This document shows positions 34,133-42,928 of a stretch of 64,000 nucleotides of DNA, piece after piece; positions within the stretch are counted from its first letter, which is position 1; the number at the start of each line of letters is the position of its first letter. The position numbers and the translations under genes were made by a program. This DNA comes from Bacillota bacterium (GTDB lineage: Bacteria > Bacillota > UBA4882 > UBA8346): positions 170,297-234,296 of the forward strand of contig JAEZCE010000046.1 of assembly GCA_023429995.1 (NCBI GenBank). The letters run 5' to 3'. Below the pieces are notes generated by a model that saw nothing but the letters and a program-made list of their open reading frames with translations, did no database searches and was not told the DNA's origin.

Positions 34133-35311
34133 TTATGCAATAATTTCAGCGCCGTTTGCAGCAGTACTGATGTAAATCTGAGGCAGAATCCCAGTCTTCG
34201 CTTGATAGTTTTTAATAATATGTTCTCTAAACTGAGCCTCCGCTTTGGCTTCAATTAGGGTTACAGTGCAGCCCCCGAAACCTCCTCCGGTAATTCTGGA
34301 TCCCAAAACACCCTTGACTTCCCGGGCCAAATCCACCAATAAATCAATTTCCGGGCAACTCACCTGATAATCGTCACGGAGCGAATCGTGAGAGGCATTC
34401 ATATATTGACCAAAGGTTTTCAAATCACCCTTATTGAGTGCGCTCATACTGGCCAACACCCGTTCATCCTCAGTAATCACATGTTTTGAACGGCGGTAAA
34501 CAATCGGGTCCAATTCTGACTTAATTTTTTCCAACTGCTCCATTGTTGCGTCGCGCAATGCCCTGACTGACGGAAAATGTTTGGAAAGAGTCGCCACTCC
34601 CTGCTCGCATTCTTGACGCCGTTTATTATACTCCGAGTCAATTAACGTATGTTTAACGCCGCTTTGGCAGATAATAATCCGGCAATCCCCTAATTCTAAT
34701 GGCACAAGTTTATAATCCAAAGACCGGCAATCCAAAAATAAAGCGTGGCCTTGCTCCCCCATCATGGAAATAAATTGATCCATGATGCCGCAATTCATGC
34801 CGACGAATTTATTTTCAGCCCGCTGACAGAGTCTTACCAAATTGGGTTTTGCAATATTAAATCCCAACAACTTTTGAGCCGTCACGGCAGTTGCAACTTC
34901 CAGGGCCGCTGATGAACTGAGGCCAGAACCCTGGGGAATATCGCCCTGAAAGGCAATATCCATACCGGAGAGTTTTATCCCCTCTTCCCGCAGCATCGCC
35001 AATACTCCACGTAAATAGTTACTCCAACGTTTTTCCGGGTCGTATTGGATGGGATGCTCAATGGAAAACTCGACTTTCTGGTCAAAATCGGCTGAATAAA
35101 CCCTTACTATACCGGTATCGGTTTTTCGGGCCGCTACGACAATTTGAAAATCAAGGGCCATTGGAAAAACAAATCCGTCATTATAGTCGGTATGTTCACC
35201 AATCAAATTAACTCTTCCGGGAGCCCGGCTGATGGTTAAATTTCCACCCGCCCCGAACGCCTTGGTAAAAGTATTTCTAACACTTTCAATTGCTTCATTT
35301 TTCAACATCAT
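34133..35311 (-). CDS. galK: Galactokinase
   Basis: About 392 residues from tandem ATGs at 35311/35308, preceded by AAAGGAG; the frame is open to 35392. GHMP kinase that makes galactose-1-phosphate. Seen: RAPGRVNLIGEHTDYNDGFV, the ATP loop GDIPQGSGLSSSAALEVA, MNCGIMDQFISMMG with the catalytic Asp, and GSRITGGGFGGCTVTLI. Encoded between a DeoR regulator and galE. Confidence 0.96.
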   Translation of the reverse strand: MMLKNEAIESVRNTFTKAFGAGGNLTISRAPGRVNLIGEHTDYNDGFVFPMALDFQIVVAARKTDTGIVRVYSADFDQKVEFSIEHPIQYDPEKRWSNYLRGVLAMLREEGIKLSGMDIAFQGDIPQGSGLSSSAALEVATAVTAQKLLGFNIAKPNLVRLCQRAENKFVGMNCGIMDQFISMMGEQGHALFLDCRSLDYKLVPLELGDCRIIICQSGVKHTLIDSEYNKRRQECEQGVATLSKHFPSVRALRDATMEQLEKIKSELDPIVYRRSKHVITEDERVLASMSALNKGDLKTFGQYMNASHDSLRDDYQVSCPEIDLLVDLAREVKGVLGSRITGGGFGGCTVTLIEAKAEAQFREHIIKNYQAKTGILPQIYISTAANGAEIIA

Positions 35312-35411
35312 TAACACTCCTTTGATAGGGAAGTTGGGGAACAATCCCTGTTTCAAGTCAAGCATATTCATTGGCGTAATCCCCATTGCCATCTGTTGGT
35401 GGAAAAATAAT

Positions 35412-36179
35412 TTATACCAGCATGATCTTAAGGCCCTTTTCTTTCAAACGGGCCACTTCTTCAGGATCAGCCTGTTCATCCGTTATCAACATATCAATGT
35501 CCTGTAAATCGGCGACTTTTGCCAAGGCAACGTTGCCGACCTTACTGGAATCCGCCACCATGATCCGGCGGCGGGCTGCTTTCAGAAAAAAAGTTTTCAT
35601 TTCGGCTTCAGCCATATTCACGTTGGTGATGCCATGTTTAGCGTTTATTCCATTCGCTCCAACAAATGCTATATCCACTTGAACACGCTCCAATAAAAAT
35701 TGGCCGAAAGGATTCACCAATGAATGCTGTTTCGCCCGTAAAGTGCCGCCCGTGACCAAAACTGTAATTTCAGGCGCTTCTTCCAGCAACATCGCTATGT
35801 TCAAAGCGTTGGTTACTACAGTTAACCCTTTGCGTATTTGAAGATTCCGGGCGACCTCGGTAACTGTCGTCCCCACATCGAGGATGATCGTTTCGCCGTC
35901 GGAAACTAATTCAGCTGCCGCCTGACCGATCCGGGATTTTTCCTCCTGAAAAGCGGTCTCTTCTATGTTGAAGGAGCGTTCAAAGCCTCGTTTGGCAATT
36001 AAAATCGCTCCGCCGTGTGTGCGGTTTAAGAATCCTTGCTTTTCCAATAAATCCAAATCCTGACGGACCGTTACTTCGGACACGCCCAATTTCCGCGCCA
36101 AATCAATTACCTGGCAACGGCCGGTCTCATTTAAAATATTTAAAATAAAGGTTCGCCTTTCTTCAGGAAACACTCCCAT
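35412..36179 (-). CDS. DeoR-family transcriptional regulator of the gal operon
   Basis: 255 residues from the ATG at 36179 (frame open to 36218, but that part overlaps the promoter). Residues 1-55: DeoR helix-turn-helix (FILNILNETGRCQVIDLARKLGVS then EVTVRQDLDLLEKQG). The rest is a DeoR sugar-phosphate sensor domain with IILDVGTTVTEVARNL, VVTNALNIAMLL and GANGINAKHGITNVNMAE. Encoded directly upstream of galK-galE, so it probably represses them and responds to a galactose metabolite. The start is only about 11 bases from the -10 box. Confidence 0.88.
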   Translation of the reverse strand: MGVFPEERRTFILNILNETGRCQVIDLARKLGVSEVTVRQDLDLLEKQGFLNRTHGGAILIAKRGFERSFNIEETAFQEEKSRIGQAAAELVSDGETIILDVGTTVTEVARNLQIRKGLTVVTNALNIAMLLEEAPEITVLVTGGTLRAKQHSLVNPFGQFLLERVQVDIAFVGANGINAKHGITNVNMAEAEMKTFFLKAARRRIMVADSSKVGNVALAKVADLQDIDMLITDEQADPEEVARLKEKGLKIMLV

Positions 36180-36189
36180 CACCCTTTCT

Positions 36190-36218
36190 ATTTTACGTTT
36201 TCTTTTCTTTACTGTCAA
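36190..36218 (-). promoter_or_regulatory. Sigma-A promoter of deoR-galK-galE
   Basis: Minus strand consensus TTGACA (36218-36213), 17 bp, TAAAAT (36195-36190). The expected transcription start (about 36183) is only a few bases before the ATG at 36179, so the mRNA would be nearly leaderless unless a later start codon is used. Confidence 0.8.
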
Positions 36219-36295
36219 TTATTTTGTTTTCATCCCGACAAGAAACAATTTTCGTAAGTAATCAAAAATAAAGCCATCCCTTCGGGTTCCAATAT

Positions 36296-36332
36296 GAAGG
36301 GAGAGCAAAATTTCATTTTTTGCGCTCCCTTT
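36296..36332 (-). terminator. Probable terminator of the PKD-protein gene
   Basis: AAGGGAGAGCAAAA and TTTTGCGCTCCCTT form a 14-bp stem with one mismatch, 50 bp after the stop codon. The following T tract is weak, so termination efficiency is uncertain. Confidence 0.55.
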
Positions 36333-36382
36333 AAAATAAACCTTTTGAGACGGCTAATCGAAGGCAATCTACCTTTCGATTC

Positions 36383-38350
36383 CTATTTAACAACCACTTT
36401 AAATGTTTTTCGCTCTGAATTTCCCAGATTCGGATCTTCGACAAAAACCAACACATTATAGGTGCCCGGCGCCGTAAAGATATGTTTTTGATCCGGCCCT
36501 TCGTTGATACTGCCATCGCCAAAATCCCAAACATATTTCATGGAAGTATTTTTATTTCCTTCTTCGCTGGCCTCTGCATGACAGCTTAATGTCAGTGGGG
36601 CCCCTCCGGATAAAGGAGTCAGGGTAGCAGTGAGACGAATTTTCGGCATTCTGACTTCAATCAATGTACTGGATTTTGCGGAACTAGCCGGATGTAACCA
36701 ATCTTTGGCTTCCAAAGTTACCGTATATTTTCCATCTTGTTTATAGGTATGGACCGGATTTTGTTCAACACTGGTCTCACCATCGCCAAAATCCCATAAA
36801 TATTGAGGATCACAGGGTGAGCCCGCCACAGACACCTGTCCGTTAAATTTAACGGTAAAAGGAGCTAAGCCCTTATTGGCATCGGATTTTAGTGTTACCT
36901 TCATCTCGGGCGGCTGAGCTTCAACGTTTAATGAAGTTGCGATTAGATTCCCAGAGTGCATACGATCACTTACCGTTAACTGTACATTATATATTCCCGG
37001 CTTTTTGAAAACATGGGTTGGTTTTTCTAAATTGCTGATTTCTCCATCTCCAAAATCCCAGCGATATAACAATTCAACCGGCGATCCTACTACAGTTACT
37101 TTGGGATCGAAGTCTGCCTTAAGGGGAATGATTCCTTTTTCAATGGAGACAGTCGGCTTCATGGTCAATTGAGGCGCCAAGGCCTTGATTAAAAAGACCT
37201 TTTCAGAAATAAGCAGACCCGGATGTAGCTTATCCGCAGTTTTTAAAACAATCTGATAATCGCCGGGTTCCTTAAAACGATAGCTGAAGTCTTTGCCCTC
37301 AATCGTTTCCTTGCCGATTTCCCAACTGAATTTAAGCTGAGTCGGCCCTCCGGAAATCGTGGGATTAACGGTACCCGTCACGGCAAGAGGTATTGGCCCG
37401 CTGAGGGGACTCAATTCAACATTGGGGCTGATGTTTAATGGTTCTGCTTGTACTTGCCAATTCCGCCCGAAAGTATAATCTCCTACTTTAGCTGTCAACA
37501 ATACTTGATATTGACCCGGTTCAACAATACTTCCGCTGACCTCTGAACCGGAAACCTCGGTTCCATTGCCAAAGTTCCAAATATAAGTGGCTTTTTGACC
37601 ATAATTCACAATGGCATTGACCTTTGCAGATAAATTCAGCTCCACCGGCCCTTTTAGCGGTTCAAGTTTTGGCTCCAGTTGAATCAGTGGTGGTACATCA
37701 ATGCTACAATAAAATTTTTGGGAACTCGCACCGCTTAATTTTCCCTTTCCCTCAATGATAATCGAAGTATTTCCGGATTCGCCGAATTGATGGGAAACCT
37801 TATTACCGGCAGTAAAATCATCACTGCCCCATTGCCAACTCCAGTCACTTAGCCCCTCAGGTCCTATAACTTCAAAGTTAAGCTGGTAGGGTTTATCTCC
37901 CTGAGAATATAGAACTCTTGCTTCCGTATATTTCAAACGCGCTTGAACTCCGGCGCCATCTCTGGTTACTAATAAAGAATATTCTCCGGCATTCAAAGTT
38001 ATCTTCAGTTGAGTTCCTTTGGGAATGACGATTCTTCCGGCCCCTGAAACCGTCTTATATTCGATTTTTTTTGCCGGCGCATCCATACTCTCAATCTGAA
38101 AATAGGCAGTTTCCTTTTCACTGGCCAAACTGTTCCTATCAATTTTGAGATTCCACTCCAAAGTGGTATCAAAACTCAATGGATTAACAGGAATAACCAC
38201 CGATTGTTTTTGATTGGCCCTACTCACTTGGACTTGAAGTGTTCGATCAAGAGATACGGTTTTGTTATCGCTTTCAATACCAATACCATCGACAACTCCA
38301 GCCAAAAGGAATGATACTATACTTAATAAAATGAAGTAATACTTTCGCAA
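36383..38350 (-). CDS. Secreted PKD-repeat protein
   Basis: 655 residues from a TTG (GGAGGCG upstream). An N-terminal signal peptide (YYFILLSIVSFLLAGVVDG) is followed by a beta domain of about 110 residues and about six PKD-type Ig-like repeats. Three are canonical (WDFGDGEISN, WDFGDGETSV, WDFGDGSINE, each followed by a PGxYxVxL strand) and three are diverged (WQWGSDDF, WNFGNGTEV, WEIGKETI). PKD arrays serve as extracellular spacers or carbohydrate/protein-binding modules. There is no catalytic domain, sortase motif or SLH domain, so it is presumably free or attached by the N-terminal part. Confidence 0.85.
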   Translation of the reverse strand: MRKYYFILLSIVSFLLAGVVDGIGIESDNKTVSLDRTLQVQVSRANQKQSVVIPVNPLSFDTTLEWNLKIDRNSLASEKETAYFQIESMDAPAKKIEYKTVSGAGRIVIPKGTQLKITLNAGEYSLLVTRDGAGVQARLKYTEARVLYSQGDKPYQLNFEVIGPEGLSDWSWQWGSDDFTAGNKVSHQFGESGNTSIIIEGKGKLSGASSQKFYCSIDVPPLIQLEPKLEPLKGPVELNLSAKVNAIVNYGQKATYIWNFGNGTEVSGSEVSGSIVEPGQYQVLLTAKVGDYTFGRNWQVQAEPLNISPNVELSPLSGPIPLAVTGTVNPTISGGPTQLKFSWEIGKETIEGKDFSYRFKEPGDYQIVLKTADKLHPGLLISEKVFLIKALAPQLTMKPTVSIEKGIIPLKADFDPKVTVVGSPVELLYRWDFGDGEISNLEKPTHVFKKPGIYNVQLTVSDRMHSGNLIATSLNVEAQPPEMKVTLKSDANKGLAPFTVKFNGQVSVAGSPCDPQYLWDFGDGETSVEQNPVHTYKQDGKYTVTLEAKDWLHPASSAKSSTLIEVRMPKIRLTATLTPLSGGAPLTLSCHAEASEEGNKNTSMKYVWDFGDGSINEGPDQKHIFTAPGTYNVLVFVEDPNLGNSERKTFKVVVK

Positions 38351-38583
38351 TCTGCACGCCTCCTTATCTTTTATACTATATCATAAAATTTACCTGACCG
38401 GTCAATCGACTTTAGATATAAAGAATTTACCCTATAATTCCTTTAAGGCGCCATAGGGAAAATTTTTTATTAATAAAGTACCAGCAGGATTATTTGACGG
38501 CGAATTGAATTCATTAAATAAAATAATCAATGAATTAAAAATCCAAGAGAATACCAAATTACATGGATATATGTGGTGATTTT

Positions 38584-38754
38584 ATGGCGACCAAAGAAGA
38601 AGCAGCCAACAAACAACTGAAACAACTGAAACAACTTGAAAAATTAACACCCGAACAAATTGTAAACGGGCTTCGCTTATGGTTGGGTAATGAAAGTGAT
38701 GGGCCAACCCCGAGCCAAAGCAGAAATTCTTCCGTTCCGGATAATAAAAAATAA
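38584..38754 (+). CDS. Small hypothetical protein (56 aa)
   Basis: Not recognised. The ATG at 38584 follows GGTGAT. Starts MATKEEAANKQLKQLKQLEK, a helical segment with a KQL repeat, then LTPEQIVNGLRLWLG and a Ser/Pro/Asn-rich tail. It could be a small sporulation protein; no direct evidence. Convergent with the DedA-PAP2 gene, 18 bp apart. Confidence 0.5.
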   Translation: MATKEEAANKQLKQLKQLEKLTPEQIVNGLRLWLGNESDGPTPSQSRNSSVPDNKK

Positions 38755-38772
38755 CTATTGTTCAATTTATTT

Positions 38773-40101
38773 TTACTTCTTAAACAAATCTCTTACTCCC
38801 AGTACACTCAATTCTTCCGCTTTCCACAAAATTTCTCTCCCGGCAATACAGGTACCCACCCAAGCAGCCGCAATGGCCCATCCGGCAACAACATCGCTGG
38901 GGTAATGGACTCCTAAATAGATGCGACTTAAACCCACTCCAAAAGCGATTATCATCAATAAAAACGAAAAAATCCCGCTATAATGAAAATTTTTTCGATT
39001 CCGAATAACTAAATACGCCAAGAAACTATAAAGAGTCATGGTTATCAACGCATGCCCACTTGGAAAGCTGTAACCGGTTGCCATTCCAAGCCACGGCAAG
39101 GGTGGGCGGGTCCTCTCAAAAGTCGCTTTTAAAATCTCTGTCAGCCCCCAGCCACCAGCGGCACAAATATCCAATACAATACCATCCATAAGGAACCTGC
39201 GGTAAAGGATGCCGAAAACCGTTAAAGAAATGACAATTAAAAGAATAACCGGAGTTGAACCCAGGTTGGTAATTGAAATCATTATCGAAGTAAGCCAAGG
39301 TGTTCTCCAGGTCACAATACAGGCGCCGACGTTCTGATCGAAAAGTCCCAATTCATTTTTGAGCAATTCATGGGCTAGTTTTATAAAAAAACCAATGCTG
39401 AAAATGATTAAGGTTGCGCCGGCAATAAGAAACCAACCGAAGCGGCTTACGACTTCTGTTCGCTTATTAATCCTGGCGGCCCCTTGCTGCCATAGGGATT
39501 TTACATGGCGGACGACAGGAACCAAATGCCGTTGTATCCACCGGGTATGCCAAAAAGCCAGTAACAACAAAAAGCCGGTCCCAACGATTACGAACATGGT
39601 CATACCCATTGAGTGATGCAAGTAATCGGCTACCTTGGGACCATAAAACATCAGCAATAAAGCGCCGCTAAAAAAATGAATACTCCTGGCTATTGCGGAA
39701 GTCGTGATAAAGGTAAAGAGCGGCATCTGAAAAACCCCGGACATGATGGCGAATATTTTGTAAGGGATTGGAGTTAATCCGCCTATTGCTATAGCCCAAC
39801 CCCCATAACGCAAAAACAAAGACTCCACTTTACCGGAGTGTTCCGCATTAAATAAATGGGTTAAAATAGGCCTTCCAACCCGAAATCCGATTGCATATCC
39901 AAAAACGCCTCCCAAAATCGAACCCGCCGTGCCAATCAAAGCATACAGCGGTCCAAACTGAGGACTGGCCAAAGTCATCGGAATCAGCAACAAATAAGGA
40001 GGCAACGGGAAAAAAGACGCTTCCACGAAAGACAAGATAAATAAACCAATTACCCCGTAATGGGCCAAAAAAGTCAGGATATGCCTGGCCCAATCCTGCA
40101 T
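38773..40101 (-). CDS. DedA-family membrane protein fused to PAP2 phosphatase
   Basis: 442 residues from the ATG at 40101 (GGGAGG, 9 bp). Residues 1-200 are a DedA/SNARE-associated domain (GLFILSFVEASFFPLPP, GYAIGFRVGR, GGLTPIPYKIFAIMSG). Residues about 235-430 are a PAP2 acid phosphatase with all three motifs: KATFERTRPPLP, YSFPSGHAL and SRIYLGVHYPSDVVAGW. DedA proteins include undecaprenyl-phosphate/lipid flippases, and PAP2 members dephosphorylate undecaprenyl diphosphate or lipid phosphates. The fusion plausibly couples dephosphorylation and flipping of a lipid carrier. Confidence 0.9.
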   Translation of the reverse strand: MQDWARHILTFLAHYGVIGLFILSFVEASFFPLPPYLLLIPMTLASPQFGPLYALIGTAGSILGGVFGYAIGFRVGRPILTHLFNAEHSGKVESLFLRYGGWAIAIGGLTPIPYKIFAIMSGVFQMPLFTFITTSAIARSIHFFSGALLLMFYGPKVADYLHHSMGMTMFVIVGTGFLLLLAFWHTRWIQRHLVPVVRHVKSLWQQGAARINKRTEVVSRFGWFLIAGATLIIFSIGFFIKLAHELLKNELGLFDQNVGACIVTWRTPWLTSIMISITNLGSTPVILLIVISLTVFGILYRRFLMDGIVLDICAAGGWGLTEILKATFERTRPPLPWLGMATGYSFPSGHALITMTLYSFLAYLVIRNRKNFHYSGIFSFLLMIIAFGVGLSRIYLGVHYPSDVVAGWAIAAAWVGTCIAGREILWKAEELSVLGVRDLFKK

Positions 40102-40233
40102 CTGAATATTCCTCCCTTCATTGCGATTCAACCGCTTTCCAGCGGTTATTACCCTTAACGATTACCCCTTTATCGTCATCGGTTTTACGTGACCTATAAC
40201 CACCGCCAAGCGAATCCTGCCCAAGAATATTAT

Positions 40234-41367
40234 TTAAAAATATAAATCGCCCGTTACCCAATAAGTTTCACCATCATCATGCTTCATATAGGCTGCATTA
40301 ACACCCAAAACCCAAAGCTGAAATCCCAGACCCGCGGTATAACTCGTTGCATCTCCTTTATTGGTAAAACACCCCAGTCGCAAAGCCAGGACATCCCATA
40401 AAGCGGTTTGTTCCAGGCCAAAATGAAAACGTGTTTGGTCATTGCTGGTATTGGTAATATTCTCAACATCGGCAGCCAGCAAGGTCGTTTCAAAAGGACG
40501 ATAGGATATGCCCAAAGTGTAAGTTTTAGGAATTTCGATGGAATGAGTGTAGGAAGTTTTAGTGCCTTCACTCAAGGTCGGCTGAGGATTAGTAGGATCG
40601 CCTGTAGAATTTAATATATAATGCGTTGTATTTCCTTCTTCGGAATCCATTTGAACAAATAAATTATGCGCTGTAAAACCGAGAGTAACTTCTTCGGTCA
40701 GTCTTAATAAAGCTCCAATATCATAAGCTGTGCCTGTCCCAGTATTATAGGAAACGGATGCTGGAGTATTCGTGTTATAATCATTAACTTTGGCTAGTAC
40801 TTCTCCTGAAGTAGTGCAAGAGGACAAATCAGGAAAAGGCGGTAGTACCGCTTCACCATAAGCCGCATAAACTGATTTGAAATTGATACCAATGGCTAAA
40901 GTTCTCTCAATTATAAAGGCAATGGTTGCAACCCCATAGCCCTCTCCGGTCATATTGGTTCCAACCCCTACGTTTTGTGTATCATCCATGATTGTATTGA
41001 GTTGTATATCCCCATAACCGCTTAAGGCAAAATAGCGAGTGGTAAATCCCAGGTAACCGTTAAGAAGGTAACTTTGGTTCATGTCTTCACGGGCCGGCAT
41101 CTCATTGTCAGAAAGCGCACTCTGCACATTGGAGAGTTTTTCTAAGTCGCCTTGAAAGCCACCCCCGAAAGTGAATCCAAAATGGGACGTCTGCACAATT
41201 CCGGCCGGGTTCCAATAAGGCGCATATCCATCATCCGCCACAGCGGTATAGGCGCCTCCCATTCCGATTGCCCTTGCGCCAGCTCCGATACTTGTCCCCC
41301 AGGAAGGCGAAATATAAAAAAATATCAAAAATAAAGCCATCAGGGAAAATAAAACTTTTTTCATCAT
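40234..41367 (-). CDS. Outer-membrane beta-barrel protein (UPF0164/TraF/PorV-like)
   Basis: 377 residues. Signal peptide (VLFSLMALFLIFFYISPSWG), then GAGARAIGMGGAYTAVADDGYAPYWNPAGI, the signature of the FadL/PorV/UPF0164 group of beta-barrels. The rest alternates Gly/Tyr-rich strands and ends GDLYF, a typical C-terminal Phe barrel signal. Such proteins need an outer membrane, so the gene is evidence for a diderm cell. Role (transport or anchoring) unknown. GGAGG precedes the ATG. Confidence 0.8.
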   Translation of the reverse strand: MMKKVLFSLMALFLIFFYISPSWGTSIGAGARAIGMGGAYTAVADDGYAPYWNPAGIVQTSHFGFTFGGGFQGDLEKLSNVQSALSDNEMPAREDMNQSYLLNGYLGFTTRYFALSGYGDIQLNTIMDDTQNVGVGTNMTGEGYGVATIAFIIERTLAIGINFKSVYAAYGEAVLPPFPDLSSCTTSGEVLAKVNDYNTNTPASVSYNTGTGTAYDIGALLRLTEEVTLGFTAHNLFVQMDSEEGNTTHYILNSTGDPTNPQPTLSEGTKTSYTHSIEIPKTYTLGISYRPFETTLLAADVENITNTSNDQTRFHFGLEQTALWDVLALRLGCFTNKGDATSYTAGLGFQLWVLGVNAAYMKHDDGETYWVTGDLYF

Positions 41368-41612
41368 TTCCTCCTTGAAATTTACTTATATACAACATCG
41401 GAAAAATTTGTTTTTTTTATAGCAAAAGAACAAACGTTCCAAGGTGTACCGATTCATAAAATTATCGGTCTCCGGCGTCCTTGCTCTTAAGACCCTTAGG
41501 TAAAACAAATAAAATTTTAAACCCAATCACTATGCTTTGAATGTCAAGTAAGTAATGAATGTTAAGCTAATTTCATTTTCAGATGAAAAAAGATATTTGT
41601 CAAGGAAAAATG
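41368..41612. other. Intergenic region, no gene seen
   Basis: About 245 bp between the outer-membrane protein gene and the DUF1540 terminator. It holds a small hairpin (CCGATTCATAAAATTATCGG at about 41449-41468) and T-rich stretches. I could not match it to a known riboswitch. Confidence 0.3.
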
Positions 41613-41636
41613 AAATCCCGGAGTGGGCCGGGATTT
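41613..41636 (-). terminator. Intrinsic terminator of the DUF1540 gene
   Basis: AAATCCCGG and CCGGGATTT with a 6-nt loop, T-rich on both sides, starting 6 bp past the stop codon at 41643. Confidence 0.85.
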
Positions 41637-41642
41637 TGTTTT

Positions 41643-41834
41643 TTACTTCTGCTTAAAGGTCTGGCAACAGGTTTCATCATTGGAATCGGCAGGAGTCGCC
41701 GCTAAACTCTTTAGATCGGCATTGGGTGAAAACCCGCCCTTTTCATCACTTTGAATGACGATTTGCTGAGCCTCGCATAAATTCTTGTTCGTCCAATACT
41801 TACAGTTGTCAACGGTGCAATTTACATCCGGCAA
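41643..41834 (-). CDS. DUF1540 protein
   Basis: 63 residues from a TTG with GGAGGG upstream. Contains VNCTVDNCKYWTNKNLCEAQQI and a C-terminal CC pair, the four-Cys arrangement of DUF1540, a small probably metal-binding domain of unknown function common in spore formers. Stands alone with its own terminator. Confidence 0.85.
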   Translation of the reverse strand: MPDVNCTVDNCKYWTNKNLCEAQQIVIQSDEKGGFSPNADLKSLAATPADSNDETCCQTFKQK

Positions 41835-41906
41835 AAAAAATCCCTCCTCTACTTTTGTATATAAAAGTAGAATGCCGTCCTTAGGGTAGGATTATCCGCT
41901 AATAGG

Positions 41907-41949
41907 CAAAAAAAAAATACCAAACCCGGTATATTCAGGATTCGGTATT
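41907..41949 (-). terminator. Intrinsic terminator of the ffh-lepB operon
   Basis: Minus strand AATACCGAATCC pairs with GGGTTTGGTATT (12 bp with G-U pairs) and is followed by a run of T. It starts 12 bp past the lepB stop. Confidence 0.85.
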
Positions 41950-41960
41950 CGTTTCACAAG

Positions 41961-42512
41961 TCAGAAATTATCTAAATTATCGTATTTCGGTTCGGTTAAT
42001 ACTTTTACCTTGTTTAACGGCCAAAAAACAAAAATTGCCCTGCCGACTACATTTTTTAGCGGGATAAATCCAACATCGGGATCGCGGCTATCTTTGCTGT
42101 AATTACGATTGTCTCCCATCACGAAAATTGTCCCATAAGGTACATCGGTCGCCGGAAAATCCTGAATATCTTTTTCATTGATATAAGGCTCATTCACTAC
42201 ACTATAATTGATGTATAACTTAGAGTCCTTAATTTCAATATGATCACCCGGTAAACCCATGACCCGCTTAATATATTTTCTGGTATCATGAGGCGGTTTC
42301 AGTACAATGATATCGCCCCGCTTGGGAGTTGTAAACCAGTAAATATATTTATTGACAATCAATCGTTCTCGATCCAGTAAAGTTGGAACCATTGAGGTCC
42401 CGCTTACCAAAAAAGACTGGATGACAAAGATAATGATAAAAAGGATAGTCACTACCGCAATTGCAAAGGATTCAACATTTTCGCGGTATTCCGTTTTTTT
42501 AATTTCCAGCAT
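41961..42512 (-). CDS. lepB: Signal peptidase I
   Basis: 183 residues, membrane serine protease that removes signal peptides. One N-terminal helix (FAIAVVTILFIIIFVIQSF), then the catalytic Ser in SGTSMVPTL and the catalytic Lys in YIKRVMGLPGDHIEI, with VMGDNRNYSKDSR (box E) near the C-terminus. GGAGG precedes the ATG. Last gene of the ylxM-ffh-rpsP-khpA-rimM-trmD-rplS operon. Confidence 0.95.
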   Translation of the reverse strand: MLEIKKTEYRENVESFAIAVVTILFIIIFVIQSFLVSGTSMVPTLLDRERLIVNKYIYWFTTPKRGDIIVLKPPHDTRKYIKRVMGLPGDHIEIKDSKLYINYSVVNEPYINEKDIQDFPATDVPYGTIFVMGDNRNYSKDSRDPDVGFIPLKNVVGRAIFVFWPLNKVKVLTEPKYDNLDNF

Positions 42513-42532
42513 AAAACGGCCTCCAAAAAAGT

Positions 42533-42880
42533 TTAAACTTCCCGACGTTCTTCAATTCTAGCCGACTTACCGGACCGTTCCCTCAAATAATACAATTTGG
42601 CGCGACGTACTTTGCCTTTACGATCGATTTCAATCTTATCGAGCATCGGTGAATGTACCGGAAAAGTCCGTTCTACCCCAATACCCTGGGAAACTTTACG
42701 TACGGTAAAAGTCTCCTTTAAACCGCCATGACTTCTCCGGGTCACAATTCCTTCGAAAATCTGAATTCTTTCTTTACCGCCTTCAACAACCTTTACGTGA
42801 ACTTTTACTGAATCACCAGGTTCAAAGCCGGGGATATCCGAACGCATCTGTTCCCGTTCAATCGTATCAATAATATTCAT
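42533..42880 (-). CDS. rplS: 50S ribosomal protein L19
   Basis: 115 residues, L19 of the 30S-50S interface. PGFEPGDSVKVHVKVVEGGKERIQ, FEGIVTRRSHGG, TFTVRKVSQGIGVERTFPVHSP and KVRRAKLYYLRER are all typical. AGGAGG precedes the ATG. Between trmD and lepB in the operon. Confidence 0.97.
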   Translation of the reverse strand: MNIIDTIEREQMRSDIPGFEPGDSVKVHVKVVEGGKERIQIFEGIVTRRSHGGLKETFTVRKVSQGIGVERTFPVHSPMLDKIEIDRKGKVRRAKLYYLRERSGKSARIEERREV

Positions 42881-42928
42881 AAAATGTACCTCCTCTCACA
42901 AAATAATCTTTCGAGAAAATATTAAGAG

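Noticed and set aside
41449..41560. Possible riboswitch upstream of the outer-membrane protein gene
   Set aside because: A small hairpin is present, but none of the conserved cores I know (c-di-GMP, TPP, SAM, cobalamin, yybP) could be matched.
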